Positions 7,218 to 15,290 are shown, numbered from the stretch's first letter. The stretch: DNA of 23,038 bases from Spirochaetaceae bacterium (GCA_031267955.1 JAIRYB010000057.1:1-23038); one strand, 5' to 3'. The notes: generated by a model not told the origin, from the letters alone. Translations and numbers: made by a program.

Positions 7218-9551
7218 TCAGCCCCCGCCCGCCCCGACCAGCGCACCGAGAAACGCCGCGGTCCCCGCCTTGTTGCCGCCCGGGCCTACGCAGGAAGGGC
7301 AGCCCCCTTTGCAGGGACAGCCTGTAACCGCCCGGTAGGCGGCGCGGAAGAGTTCCCCTACCCGGCCGGCAAGAGACTCGGAAAGCCCGGTACCGCCAGG
7401 GTATTTGTCGTAGATAAAGAGCACGGGGACGCCGAAATGGGGGTCCCGCACCCGTTCGGCCATACCAAGATCGCGGGGATCGCAGAGCAGGAATATGGGC
7501 GCGATTAGCTTGATCAGGGTCCCGGCTCCGCCCAGCACCGAACCGGGATCTTCGGCGGCAAGGGACTCAAGCGCCTTTCCGCCCGCCGTGCCGGGGCCGA
7601 AACACAGGGCCAGGGAACGGGTCTGCATTTCCTCCTCCGGAAGGTTTATGTCCCCGTAGCCGATATTTTCATGGGTATGAAAGCGTATCTTCTTGAATTT
7701 TGCGGCCTGGCTGCGTACCAGCGCGTCGCAGAGAACAGCGCGGGCGGCGGCCCTCCCCCCTTCCCCGGGGGCCGCGTTTATCTCCCCGTCTTCGGCAAGC
7801 ACCTTGATATCCGTTTTTACAAGCCCGTCTGTAAAATAATTTAGCTCCTCCTCCCGGACCAGGCATTTGCGGTTTTCAATATCCAGGTCTTCGACAAGGT
7901 ACTGCCTGCCCCTGTGGATATAAACCGCGTTTTTGAAGATAAGCTCCTTGGCGCTCGGCCGGTCCATCTCGCCGATAACCGTGTTCCTGCCCTCCGTCAC
8001 ATCGATAATCACCACATTGTCCGCCGCGGCCGACCTGAGGCTGATCCCCTCTGCCGGGAAGGAACGCTCGGCCCAGTGCCATTTGCCCGCCGTGTGGCGC
8101 ACAATTCCCGCTTCCTCAAGGTAGGCCAGAACCTCCGCCACCTGCTCCCCGAAAGGTTCCGGGAAAGCGGTATCGTCCCTGAAGGGCAGCTCGAAACAGC
8201 CGCATTTGACATGATCGGCCAGGATATAGGGGTTGTCGGGATCGAGCCGCCCTTCCTCGGCGCTTTTGCGGAAAAACCATTCCGGGTTTTTCATGATAAA
8301 CTGGTCCAGGGGAGAGGAAGACGCCACAAACACCGATACCGATGTCCCGCCCCTCCTCCCGGCCCGGCCCGACTGCTGCCAGAATGAATTGAAGGATCCG
8401 GGGAACCCCGCCACGACAGACGCGTCAAGGCCGCCTATATCTATGCCCAGTTCAAGCGCGTTTGTGGACACAACGCCGTGTACGCTCCCCTCCCGCAGGC
8501 CCCGCTCGATCTCCCGTCTCTCGTTGGGGAGAAGCCCTCCCCGGTAGGCTTCCACCCTGATGCGGGAATTATCGGTAAAAATATTCGCGAGTTCCCCGTT
8601 CACATAGGAAGCGGCCAGCTCTGTTTTTACCCGCGAGTGGGCAAAGAGGATAGTTTTAATGCCCGCCCTTAAAAAGGCGATCATCCAGCGGCGGCTTTCG
8701 GTGACCACGCTGCGGCGTATGCCCTGGACAGCGTCCACCAGCGGCGGGTTGTAGAGGACGATCCGTTTTTCGCCGCGCGGGGCGCCGTTCTTGTCAACCA
8801 AAAGCGCCCTGCCGCCGATAAGGGTTTCCGCCAGTTCCCGGGGGTTGGCAATGGTGGCGGAGCAGAGGATAAAGACCGGGCAGGACCCGTAAAAAGAAGC
8901 GACGCGCCTGAGCCGGCGTATCACATTCGCCACATGGCTCCCGAAAACGCCCCGGTATGCGTGGGCCTCGTCAACCACCACGTACTTCAGGTTTGCGAAG
9001 AATTTGATCCATCGGGGATGGTTCGGCAGCACCCCCGCGTGCAGCATATCCGGGTTTGTAATAATGATACGCCCCGAATCCCTTGCCGCGACGCGCAGGC
9101 TGTCCGGAGTATCGCCGTCGTAGGTCATCACTTTTATATCAAAGGAGGCGAGCAGGGAGTCCCGCGAATCCGATCGGCCGGCCAGTTCGTTCAGTTCCGA
9201 CTGCTGGTCCTGGGACAGCGCCTTGGTGGGGAAAAGGTAGAGGGCGCGGGCCTTGTCGTCGCGGAGCAGGGCCTGGAGCGTTGGGAGGTTGTAGCAGAGG
9301 GTTTTCCCGGAAGCCGTGGGGGTTACCACAACCACATTGTTCCCGGCCCGCACGGCGTCCCACACTTCCCTCTGGTGGGAATAAATCGCGCCTATCCCCC
9401 GGCTTTCAAGGGCGTTCCGTATTCTTTCGTCAAGATCATCCGGAAAGGGCGAAAAGGCCCCCTCCCGGGCGGGAAGAAGCCTGTCTTCTACAATATTATC
9501 CGCGAAAGCAGGATCTTTCAGTATCTTTTCCAGCGCCTCTCTCTGACTCAT
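7218..9551 (-). CDS. mrfA: MrfA/YprA-type DEAH helicase with DUF1998 domain
   Basis: 777 residues from ATG 9551 (MSQREALEKIL); a TTG at 9569 would add six residues. Superfamily 2 motifs are complete: 'TPTASGKT' (Walker A, about 77-84), 'LFPTKALSQDQ', 'VVDEAHAYRG' (DEAH about 194-197), 'SATIANP', 'STNALELGIDIGGLD' and 'QQSGRAGRRGG'. The C-terminal part is the DUF1998/MrfA zinc-binding region, with a four-cysteine cluster 'CPCKGGCPSCVGP' (C745, C747, C751, C754). The family is a 3'-5' DNA helicase that pairs with MrfB in repair of mitomycin C damage in Bacillus. It heads the operon mrfA-mrfB-GNAT and is divergent from glgC. A possible -10 box TACAAT on this strand (9581-9586) lies just upstream, without a clear -35. 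Confidence 0.93.
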   Translation of the reverse strand: MSQREALEKILKDPAFADNIVEDRLLPAREGAFSPFPDDLDERIRNALESRGIGAIYSHQREVWDAVRAGNNVVVVTPTASGKTLCYNLPTLQALLRDDKARALYLFPTKALSQDQQSELNELAGRSDSRDSLLASFDIKVMTYDGDTPDSLRVAARDSGRIIITNPDMLHAGVLPNHPRWIKFFANLKYVVVDEAHAYRGVFGSHVANVIRRLRRVASFYGSCPVFILCSATIANPRELAETLIGGRALLVDKNGAPRGEKRIVLYNPPLVDAVQGIRRSVVTESRRWMIAFLRAGIKTILFAHSRVKTELAASYVNGELANIFTDNSRIRVEAYRGGLLPNERREIERGLREGSVHGVVSTNALELGIDIGGLDASVVAGFPGSFNSFWQQSGRAGRRGGTSVSVFVASSSPLDQFIMKNPEWFFRKSAEEGRLDPDNPYILADHVKCGCFELPFRDDTAFPEPFGEQVAEVLAYLEEAGIVRHTAGKWHWAERSFPAEGISLRSAAADNVVIIDVTEGRNTVIGEMDRPSAKELIFKNAVYIHRGRQYLVEDLDIENRKCLVREEELNYFTDGLVKTDIKVLAEDGEINAAPGEGGRAAARAVLCDALVRSQAAKFKKIRFHTHENIGYGDINLPEEEMQTRSLALCFGPGTAGGKALESLAAEDPGSVLGGAGTLIKLIAPIFLLCDPRDLGMAERVRDPHFGVPVLFIYDKYPGGTGLSESLAGRVGELFRAAYRAVTGCPCKGGCPSCVGPGGNKAGTAAFLGALVGAGGG

Positions 9552-9594
9552 GCCTATTATCGTAACCAATTTCCATAAATATTGTAAGCGTATT

Positions 9595-9623
9595 TTGACA
9601 TCGCAATAATTCCGCTGTATACT
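9595..9623 (+). promoter_or_regulatory. Near-consensus sigma70 promoter of glgC
   Basis: A perfect TTGACA at 9595-9600, a 17-nt spacer, and TATACT at 9618-9623 (5 of 6). Expected transcription start is near 9630, directly before the Shine-Dalgarno sequence at 9631-9635, giving a leader of only about 14 nt. This promoter supports the 9644 start over the upstream in-frame ATG at 9629. Confidence 0.8.
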
Positions 9624-9630
9624 CTGGTAT

Positions 9631-9635
9631 GGAGG
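9631..9635 (+). promoter_or_regulatory. Ribosome binding site deciding the glgC start
   Basis: GGAGG lies 8 nt before ATG 9644. The alternative ATG at 9629 precedes and overlaps this site and sits at the predicted transcription start, so it can hardly be used. Confidence 0.75.
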
Positions 9636-9643
9636 ACCGAAAC

Positions 9644-10915
9644 ATGGCCAAGGTACTGTCTATCGTACTGGGTGGCGGCAAAGGCACCCGTTTATTCCCC
9701 TTAACCCAGGAAAGGGCAAAGCCCGCGGTACCTTTCGGGGGCAAATTCCGCCTGGTAGATATTCCTATCTCCAACTGTATCAACGCCAACCTCAGGCAGA
9801 TATACATCCTGACCCAGTTTAACTCGGCATCGTTACACCTTCACCTTTCCCAAACCTATAATTTTGATATTTTTTCCAAAGGCTTTGTTGAAATTCTCGC
9901 CGCCGAGCAGACCTTTGAACATTCGGGCTGGTACGAGGGGACCGCCGACGCGGTAAGGAAAAACTTTATCCATTTCAGAACCCAGAATCCCGACTACTAT
10001 ATCATTCTATCCGGGGACCAGCTTTACCGTATGGACCTTCAGGATTTCCTTAAAAAACACAGGGATTCCGGAGCGGCGATTACAATTGCCTGTACCGCTA
10101 CGGGCAGGGAAGACGCAAGCCAGCTTGGAATACTCAAGGCGAACAAGAAGGGCGAGATTACGGAATTTCTTGAAAAGCCGGGCCCTGTCCGGGATATTTC
10201 GGATTTTAAAATTCCGGCCGAGCTGAAGGCGGACAAAAACAAGGAGGACGAGTACCTGGCTTCCATGGGTATTTATATCTTCAACGCCGAGGCCATGGAA
10301 AGCTGCCTGGCGAACGAGTACACCGACTTCGGCAAAGAGATTATCCCCATGACGATTAACACCCTCAAGGTAAGCGCCTATGTTTTTGACGGCTACTGGG
10401 AAGATATCGGGACTATCAAGAGTTTCTATGAGGCAAATCTGGACCTTACCTCCCTGCGCCCCAAATTCGATTTTTACGACGAGGAAAAACCGATTTATAC
10501 CCACATGCGCAGCCTGCCCCCTTCCAAGATGAACTTCAGCAATATGAACCAGTCCATCGCTTCGGAAGGCTGTATCATTACCAACGCGTCTATTACCAAT
10601 TCAATTGTCGGGATAAGGACCATTATCGAATCCGGGGCCAGCCTTAACGGGGTAGTATGCATGGGCGCGGATTACTACGAATCGGAAAAACAGAAACAGC
10701 AAAACAGCGAAGCCCGCCTTCCCAATATGGGGATCGGGCGCGGCGCTATCGTCAAGGGGGCTATTATTGACAAGAACGCCTGCATAGGCGAGGGCTGCAG
10801 GATAGGCATCGACGACCTGAACCGCACCGACGGCAACTACGGCCACTACTATATTATAGACGGGATCATCGTGATCCCGAAAAACGCGGTGCTGTATCCC
10901 GGAACGATAATTTAG
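9644..10915 (+). CDS. glgC: Glucose-1-phosphate adenylyltransferase (ADP-glucose pyrophosphorylase)
   Basis: 423 residues, the typical length. It makes ADP-glucose from glucose-1-phosphate and ATP, the committed step of bacterial glycogen synthesis. The nucleotidyltransferase start is 'GGGKGTRLFPLTQERAKPAV' (about 10-29), then 'DIPISNCIN', 'ILTQFNSASLHLHL', 'WYEGTADAVR', 'SGDQLYRMD' (Q126 where most have His) and 'YWEDIGTIKSFYEANL'. The C-terminal left-handed beta-helix has 'NSIVGIRT', 'MGADYYE' and 'AIIDKNACIGEGCRIG'. These spellings match the plant/cyanobacterial subgroup rather than the E. coli type (which has RTRLKDLT and ITQYQSHTL-like versions). No glgA or glgB is nearby; the gene stands alone between divergent mrfA and convergent clpC. 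Confidence 0.95.
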   Translation: MAKVLSIVLGGGKGTRLFPLTQERAKPAVPFGGKFRLVDIPISNCINANLRQIYILTQFNSASLHLHLSQTYNFDIFSKGFVEILAAEQTFEHSGWYEGTADAVRKNFIHFRTQNPDYYIILSGDQLYRMDLQDFLKKHRDSGAAITIACTATGREDASQLGILKANKKGEITEFLEKPGPVRDISDFKIPAELKADKNKEDEYLASMGIYIFNAEAMESCLANEYTDFGKEIIPMTINTLKVSAYVFDGYWEDIGTIKSFYEANLDLTSLRPKFDFYDEEKPIYTHMRSLPPSKMNFSNMNQSIASEGCIITNASITNSIVGIRTIIESGASLNGVVCMGADYYESEKQKQQNSEARLPNMGIGRGAIVKGAIIDKNACIGEGCRIGIDDLNRTDGNYGHYYIIDGIIVIPKNAVLYPGTII

Positions 10916-10928
10916 CCGGCGCCGCCGG
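10916..10928. terminator. Short GC hairpin between convergent glgC and clpC
   Basis: CCGGC at 10916-10920 pairs with GCCGG at 10924-10928 around a 3-nt loop, immediately after the glgC stop. No T-run follows on either strand, so it is at best a weak terminator. Confidence 0.25.
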
Positions 10929-10944
10929 ACAAAGAAAACCAGGG

Positions 10945-13503
10945 TCAGCTAATAACAGGTTCCGCTTTTTTTGGCTTTTCCGCCGGCTGGGGGTACAGGG
11001 TAATTTCCCCGTCATGGCAGTCAACGGCAAAGGCCGTACCCATGGGGTAGTCCCCTTGCAGGATGAGCAGGGCAAGGGGGTCTTCCAGTTCTTTCTGTAT
11101 GGCCCGCCGCATGGGCCGGGCGCCGTATTTCGGGTCCCAGCCTTTTTCCGTGATCGCTTTTTTTGCCGCAGGGGAAAGCTGTACAAAATACCCCCGCTCC
11201 GCGAGGCGCATCGAAAGCTCTTCCAACTGGAGGTCCAGAATGGCCTCTATCTGCTTTTCGTTTAACGCGTGGAAAACCACTACCTCGTCCACCCGGTTGA
11301 TAAATTCAGGGCTGAACTGCCTCCGCAATTCCGAAAAAGCCTCGCTGCGGATCTCCTCCGCCGACATGATCCCCCTGCCGGAGGCGAAACCGAGCCGGTT
11401 ATCCCGGGAAATCTCCCGCACGCCGGCGTTGCTGGTCATAATAATAACGGTATTCCGGAAATTCACCGTATGGCCCAGATTGTCCCTGAGCTCCCCCTCT
11501 TCCAGAACCTGGAGCAATAGATTGAACACATCGTGGTGGGCTTTTTCTATTTCATCGAACAGCACTACCCGGTAGGGATTGCGGCGTATTTTTTCAGTCA
11601 GCAGCCCCCCCTCTTCGTAGCCTATATAACCCGGGGGCGCCCCCACAAGCCGGGAGGCGTTGTGCTTTTCCATAAAGTCCGACATATCGATACGCACCAG
11701 GCTGTCTTCAGTACCGAAAAGATACGCGGCAAGCCTTTTTGCCAGGAGGGTCTTCCCTACCCCGGTAGGGCCCAGGAAGATAAAGGAACCCATCGGGCGT
11801 CTGGGCGAAGAGACGCCGACCCGGGAACGCCTGATCGACGAGGAAACTTTCGCCACCGCGTCGTCCTGCCCTACCACCGCCTGGTGCAATTCTTCCTCTA
11901 TCCGCAAAAGCCGGCGGGATTCCTCTTCCTCGATATGGATAAGCGGCATCCCGGTAGTTTCCGCCACAACCCTGCGTATATCCGCCTCGTCCACCACAAC
12001 CGGCTTGTTTTTCGAACGGCGCTCCCAGGCTTCCCGCGCGGCTTCAAGGCGCCCGCGCAGATAGCGTACCCGGTCCCGTATTTCCGCGGCCCGTTTGTAA
12101 TCCTGGGAAGATGCCAGCGTGTTTTTTTCCGTCATAAAGAGCCTTATCTCCGCCTCAATACCCGTAAGTTCCGGGGGCTGGGTATCCGCTTCCAGTTTCC
12201 GCATGGCCCCCGCCTCGTCAAGAATATCGATAGCCTTGTCGGGCATAAAACGGCCTGAAATATAACGGTGGGCCAGGCCGGCCGCGGCATCAATGGCTTC
12301 CGGGGTGTACTTGACCCGGTGGTGATCTTCGTATTTTTTCTGGATGCCCGAAAGAATTTTCCGGGTCTCCTCAAGGCCCGGCTCTTCCACAAGAATCCCC
12401 TGGAAGCGGCGTTCCAGCGCGGCGTCTTTCTCGAAGTGTTTCCGGTATTCGGCAAGGGTGGTGGCGCCTATACACTGCACCTCCCCGCGGGACAGGGCGG
12501 GCTTGAACATATTCGAGGCATCTATGGTTCCCTCCGCGCCCCCGGCGCCGATAATCGTGTGAATCTCGTCGATAAAGAGGATCACATTTCCGGCGCGGGT
12601 TATCTCCCGCATTATTTTTTTAAGCCGTTCCTCGAATTCCCCCCGGTATTTGGTGCCCGCCACAACGGACCCCATGTCCAGGGAAAGGATACGCCGGCCC
12701 GCCAGGGCGTCGGGTATCTCGTTGCCCGCGAAAAGCTGGGCAAGGCCCTCTACAATGGCGGTCTTCCCTACGCCCGGCTCCCCTATTAATACGGGGTTGT
12801 TTTTGGTACGCCGGGCAAGAATACGCACGGCCCGCTCTATTTCCTTGCGCCGGCCGATCACCGGGTCGAGCTTCCCCGCGCCGGCCAGGGCGGTAAGATC
12901 CCGCGAATATTCATCCAGATTCGGCGTCATCTTGGAAAAATTAGCCGCCCGCGCGCGGCTTTCCCGCGATCTGGATTCCCCGCTTTTTAAATCACTGGGA
13001 TAGAACATAAAAGTCTGGTAGCCTTCCGCCGCGACAAATTCCTCTTCCCGCTTGGAACTGTCTCCGGACCGGAAAGAAGTCTGTACAACTACCCGGACCA
13101 TATCGATATCCACAGTCCTCTGGGTGAGGTAGTTTTGAACAGGGGAATCGGACTCCCGCATGGCCGCGAAGAGGAGGTGCTCGGTACCGATGTACTCGCT
13201 GCCCATGGAACGGGCTTCTTCCGCGGCGTTTTCCAGCATGGTCCGCGTTCTTTTGGAAGGGGGGACATCGCCGAAGACAAGGGCCCCGGGCAGGCGGGGA
13301 ATTTCATTTTCAATGGTACGCCTGAAATCAGGCAGATCGATTCTGAGAAATTTGAGGGCTTTGCAGGCAACCCCGCCGCCGTCCTTGAGGAGCGCGACTA
13401 CAGCGTGTTCCGGCAGGAGCTGGTCCGAATTGAAGCGCCGCGCTTCTTCCTGGGCGTCAATTGTCAATATCCGTTGCGCCCGCTGTGTTAATCCCCTGAA
13501 CAA
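10945..13503 (-). CDS. clpC: ClpC-type AAA+ unfoldase, ATPase subunit of Clp protease
   Basis: 852 residues, starting at a TTG codon backed by a strong GGAGGG site and by the family N-terminus 'MFRGLTQRAQRILTIDAQEEA'. It unfolds substrates and feeds them to ClpP in the cytoplasm. Domains: double Clp-N repeat (about 1-145), a linker, AAA1 with GEPGVGKT (241-248) and ILFIDE (308-313), a middle region with a UVR-like helix 'DYKRAAEIRDRVRYLRGRL' (468-486), and AAA2 with GPTGVGKT (578-585) and VVLFDE (646-651). A 'LGF' tripeptide at 704-706 fits the ClpP-binding loop. The UVR-like segment and the layout favour ClpC over ClpA or ClpB. The linker at about 146-195, including 'GYQTFMFYPSDLKSGES', looks longer than in B. 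subtilis ClpC. No mcsA/mcsB/ctsR lies next to it. It is divergent from prs. Confidence 0.95.
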   Translation of the reverse strand: MFRGLTQRAQRILTIDAQEEARRFNSDQLLPEHAVVALLKDGGGVACKALKFLRIDLPDFRRTIENEIPRLPGALVFGDVPPSKRTRTMLENAAEEARSMGSEYIGTEHLLFAAMRESDSPVQNYLTQRTVDIDMVRVVVQTSFRSGDSSKREEEFVAAEGYQTFMFYPSDLKSGESRSRESRARAANFSKMTPNLDEYSRDLTALAGAGKLDPVIGRRKEIERAVRILARRTKNNPVLIGEPGVGKTAIVEGLAQLFAGNEIPDALAGRRILSLDMGSVVAGTKYRGEFEERLKKIMREITRAGNVILFIDEIHTIIGAGGAEGTIDASNMFKPALSRGEVQCIGATTLAEYRKHFEKDAALERRFQGILVEEPGLEETRKILSGIQKKYEDHHRVKYTPEAIDAAAGLAHRYISGRFMPDKAIDILDEAGAMRKLEADTQPPELTGIEAEIRLFMTEKNTLASSQDYKRAAEIRDRVRYLRGRLEAAREAWERRSKNKPVVVDEADIRRVVAETTGMPLIHIEEEESRRLLRIEEELHQAVVGQDDAVAKVSSSIRRSRVGVSSPRRPMGSFIFLGPTGVGKTLLAKRLAAYLFGTEDSLVRIDMSDFMEKHNASRLVGAPPGYIGYEEGGLLTEKIRRNPYRVVLFDEIEKAHHDVFNLLLQVLEEGELRDNLGHTVNFRNTVIIMTSNAGVREISRDNRLGFASGRGIMSAEEIRSEAFSELRRQFSPEFINRVDEVVVFHALNEKQIEAILDLQLEELSMRLAERGYFVQLSPAAKKAITEKGWDPKYGARPMRRAIQKELEDPLALLILQGDYPMGTAFAVDCHDGEITLYPQPAEKPKKAEPVIS

Positions 13504-13508
13504 AGCAG

Positions 13509-13514
13509 CCCTCC
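13509..13514 (-). promoter_or_regulatory. Ribosome binding site supporting the TTG start of clpC
   Basis: On the minus strand GGAGGG is followed by CTGCT and then TTG at 13503-13501. This ideal spacing, together with the conserved MFRGLTQRAQ start, makes the TTG start convincing. Confidence 0.8.
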
Positions 13515-13522
13515 GTTGCTTT

Positions 13523-13552
13523 ATAATATCGCATATCCGGGCGGAAAAACAA
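13523..13552 (-). promoter_or_regulatory. Candidate clpC promoter
   Basis: On the minus strand, TTGTTT (13552-13547) and TATTAT (13528-13523) are 18 nt apart. Transcription would start just before the GGAGGG site, giving a short leader. The -35 match is weak, and no CIRCE or CtsR-like operator was recognised. Confidence 0.35.
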
Positions 13553-13623
13553 GGGATAGTGAAACAGAGTATAAGTATTCGGAAATCGCCCTTTGAGTTC
13601 TGTTCAAAATATATGGTATTCTG

Positions 13624-13629
13624 TATAAT
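13624..13629 (+). promoter_or_regulatory. -10 box of the prs promoter
   Basis: A perfect TATAAT at 13624-13629 lies 20 nt before the prs ATG; a start about 7 nt on leaves a leader of roughly 14 nt, just including AAGGGG at 13639-13644. The -35 hexamer at the right distance (TGTTCA at 13601-13606) is poor. Confidence 0.5.
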
Positions 13630-13649
13630 AAATTCCAGAAGGGGACATC

Positions 13650-14792
13650 ATGGTAAATGAATTTATTATCACCGCCACCCGGTCCATGCGCAGTTACGCT
13701 TCCCGCGTAGCTGAATACCTTTCCAAATTCCCCGGCTTTTCATCTTTTGCGGATACTATGAACGGGACCGGCATTCTGAGCGTGGACCATTTTGCCGACG
13801 GGGAAATGGAGGCGGTGGTAAATTCTTCCATCAGGGGCAAAGATGTTGTTCTCTTTACCAGTTGCGCCAGAAACGAGGCGGGAATCGATGTTGAAGAGGC
13901 CAAAATCGAGCTTTACCATACTATCGACGCCCTGAAACGGTCGCAGGCGGGGAAGATCACCGTGTTTGAACCTTTTGTTTCCTGTTCCCGGTCCGATCGT
14001 ACCGCAAGGCGGAGTTCCGTGGGCCTCTGGATACACCTTAAAACCCTGGTAAGCCTCGGGGCCGGGCATATTGTGACTTACCAGCTCCATTCGGACAAGT
14101 CCAAATCCATGCTGGACCCCACTGTCTGCGCCATAGACGATATTCCCGCCCTCACCCTGCTGAAACGCTACCTCTGCGATGTTTACATCCGGGACCTGGG
14201 TACTCTGGAAGGGCGGGTCCGTTCGCAATGGGCTTTCTGTTCCGTTGACGCGGGCGGCGAGAAACTTGCCCGGGATTTTGCCAATTCATTCGGCGCGCCC
14301 CTTGTTGTCGCGCACAAACAGCGGGACTATTCAAAGGCCAATACCATCGAATCCGTCAACATACTTTCCGCGGACCCCCTGGCAGGCAAAGTGCTTTATA
14401 TAATCGATGACATGGTTGATACGGCCGGTTCCGTGGAAAGCCTGGTGCGCGCCCTGACGCCCCACAAACCGGCGGAGGTGAACATAATCGTAGTCCACGC
14501 CATCTTCTCCCCGCCCGCCGCCGAACGGCTTAAACGGCTGGTAGAAGAAAAATTACTGAACAAGATCATTGTTACCGACACGGTATACTGTCCCGGATGC
14601 GTATCCGGGATAAATTCCGCCGGCAAAGGCCTGCCCATCCCGAATCTGGAAGTAGTCCCATCCGCCGAACTTTCCGCCAAGGTTATCAGAACCATGACCA
14701 CCAATAAGCCCTTAGGCAAATTGCTGAGGACCTTCGACGCCGCGATATACCTCAATTCGCCGAATCTGTTTAACCAGGAAGCGCGGGACTAA
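13650..14792 (+). CDS. prs: Divergent ribose-phosphate pyrophosphokinase
   Basis: 380 residues, about 65 longer than the standard enzyme. Prs makes PRPP from ribose-5-phosphate and ATP for nucleotide, His and Trp synthesis. Recognisable parts: 'FADGEMEAVVNSSIRGKDVV' (48-67; usual FSDGE...VRGKDV), 'SRSDRTARRSSVG' (113-125), 'VTYQLHSDKSK' (142-152; usual DLH, here Gln for Asp), 'SVDAGGEKLAR' (198-208), 'HKQRDYSKA' (222-230, flexible catalytic loop) and the PRPP loop 'IIDDMVDTAGSV' (251-262). 'TDTVYCPG' and 'VVPSAELSAKVI' follow, then an extra C-terminal segment. ATG 13650 has AAGGGG 5 nt upstream. Either a true Prs of a divergent subgroup or a paralogue with altered kinetics; the intact PRPP loop favours an active enzyme. 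Confidence 0.87.
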   Translation: MVNEFIITATRSMRSYASRVAEYLSKFPGFSSFADTMNGTGILSVDHFADGEMEAVVNSSIRGKDVVLFTSCARNEAGIDVEEAKIELYHTIDALKRSQAGKITVFEPFVSCSRSDRTARRSSVGLWIHLKTLVSLGAGHIVTYQLHSDKSKSMLDPTVCAIDDIPALTLLKRYLCDVYIRDLGTLEGRVRSQWAFCSVDAGGEKLARDFANSFGAPLVVAHKQRDYSKANTIESVNILSADPLAGKVLYIIDDMVDTAGSVESLVRALTPHKPAEVNIIVVHAIFSPPAAERLKRLVEEKLLNKIIVTDTVYCPGCVSGINSAGKGLPIPNLEVVPSAELSAKVIRTMTTNKPLGKLLRTFDAAIYLNSPNLFNQEARD

Positions 14793-14829
14793 AGTTTGCC
14801 GCGCTTCGGGCGGCAAACTTCTAAAATTG
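14792..14829. terminator. Strong hairpin terminator between convergent prs and dtd
   Basis: An 11-bp perfect stem, AAGTTTGCCGC (14792-14802) with GCGGCAAACTT (14810-14820), encloses a 7-nt loop containing CTTCGG. It fills the gap between the two convergent stop codons. On the plus strand the sequence continues with a T-run at about 14829-14836 after a short A-rich spacer; on the minus strand only a short T-tract follows. It probably ends both transcripts. Confidence 0.75.
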
Positions 14830-15270
14830 TTTTTTTGAATCGAGCAGTATTGTTACCGGCCCGTCGTTGGTATATTTGACCAGCATACGGGCGCGGAAAA
14901 TTCCGCCCTCGCAGGAAAGGCCGAGGACGCGGACGCGTTCCATAAAGTATTCGTACAGAGGCTTTGCCTCCGAAGGGTCCGCCGCGTCTGAATACGAAGG
15001 CCGCCTTCCCTTGCGCGCGTCCGCCAGCAGGGTAAATTGGGAAACAGCAAGCACCCCGCCTTTGATATCCCGCACGGAAAGGTTCATCCTGCCCTCGCTG
15101 TCGTCAAAGATGCGCAGCGCCGCTGTCTTTTCCGCAAGATATTCGGCGTCGGCAAAGGTATCGCCCCGGGCGACTCCCAGGTATACCAGGAGGCCGCGAT
15201 CGATTCTGCCCGACACGCGCCCCCCGGCTTCCACTGAAGCGTCACGTACAATTTGCACAACGGCGCGCAC
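14821..15270 (-). CDS. dtd: D-aminoacyl-tRNA deacylase
   Basis: 149 residues from GTG 15270. It frees tRNAs mischarged with D-amino acids (and glycine on tRNA-Ala). Motifs are 'SQFTLLADARKGRRPSY', containing the active-site SQFTL, and 'TNDGPVTILL', containing the (N)xGPVT cross-subunit Gly-cisPro motif. An in-frame ATG at 15279 would add three residues, but it abuts the GGAGG site without spacing and would give MRAVRAVVQ; GTG 15270 gives the family start (M)RAVVQIVRDASV, with GGAGG 9 nt upstream. It is the last gene of the operon beginning at 18673, 20 nt after the TPR gene, and ends at the shared terminator. Confidence 0.92.
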   Translation of the reverse strand: MRAVVQIVRDASVEAGGRVSGRIDRGLLVYLGVARGDTFADAEYLAEKTAALRIFDDSEGRMNLSVRDIKGGVLAVSQFTLLADARKGRRPSYSDAADPSEAKPLYEYFMERVRVLGLSCEGGIFRARMLVKYTNDGPVTILLDSKKQF

Positions 15271-15290
15271 GGCCCGCATCCTCCCCCGGT

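Noticed and set aside
11533..12258. Open frame of 241 codons on the plus strand
   Set aside because: Lies inside clpC on the opposite strand; clpC is fully supported by its AAA motifs.
13522..13527. TATAAT on the plus strand as an extra prs promoter
   Set aside because: No -35 at a proper distance (it would lie in the clpC start region), and a better-placed TATAAT exists at 13624.
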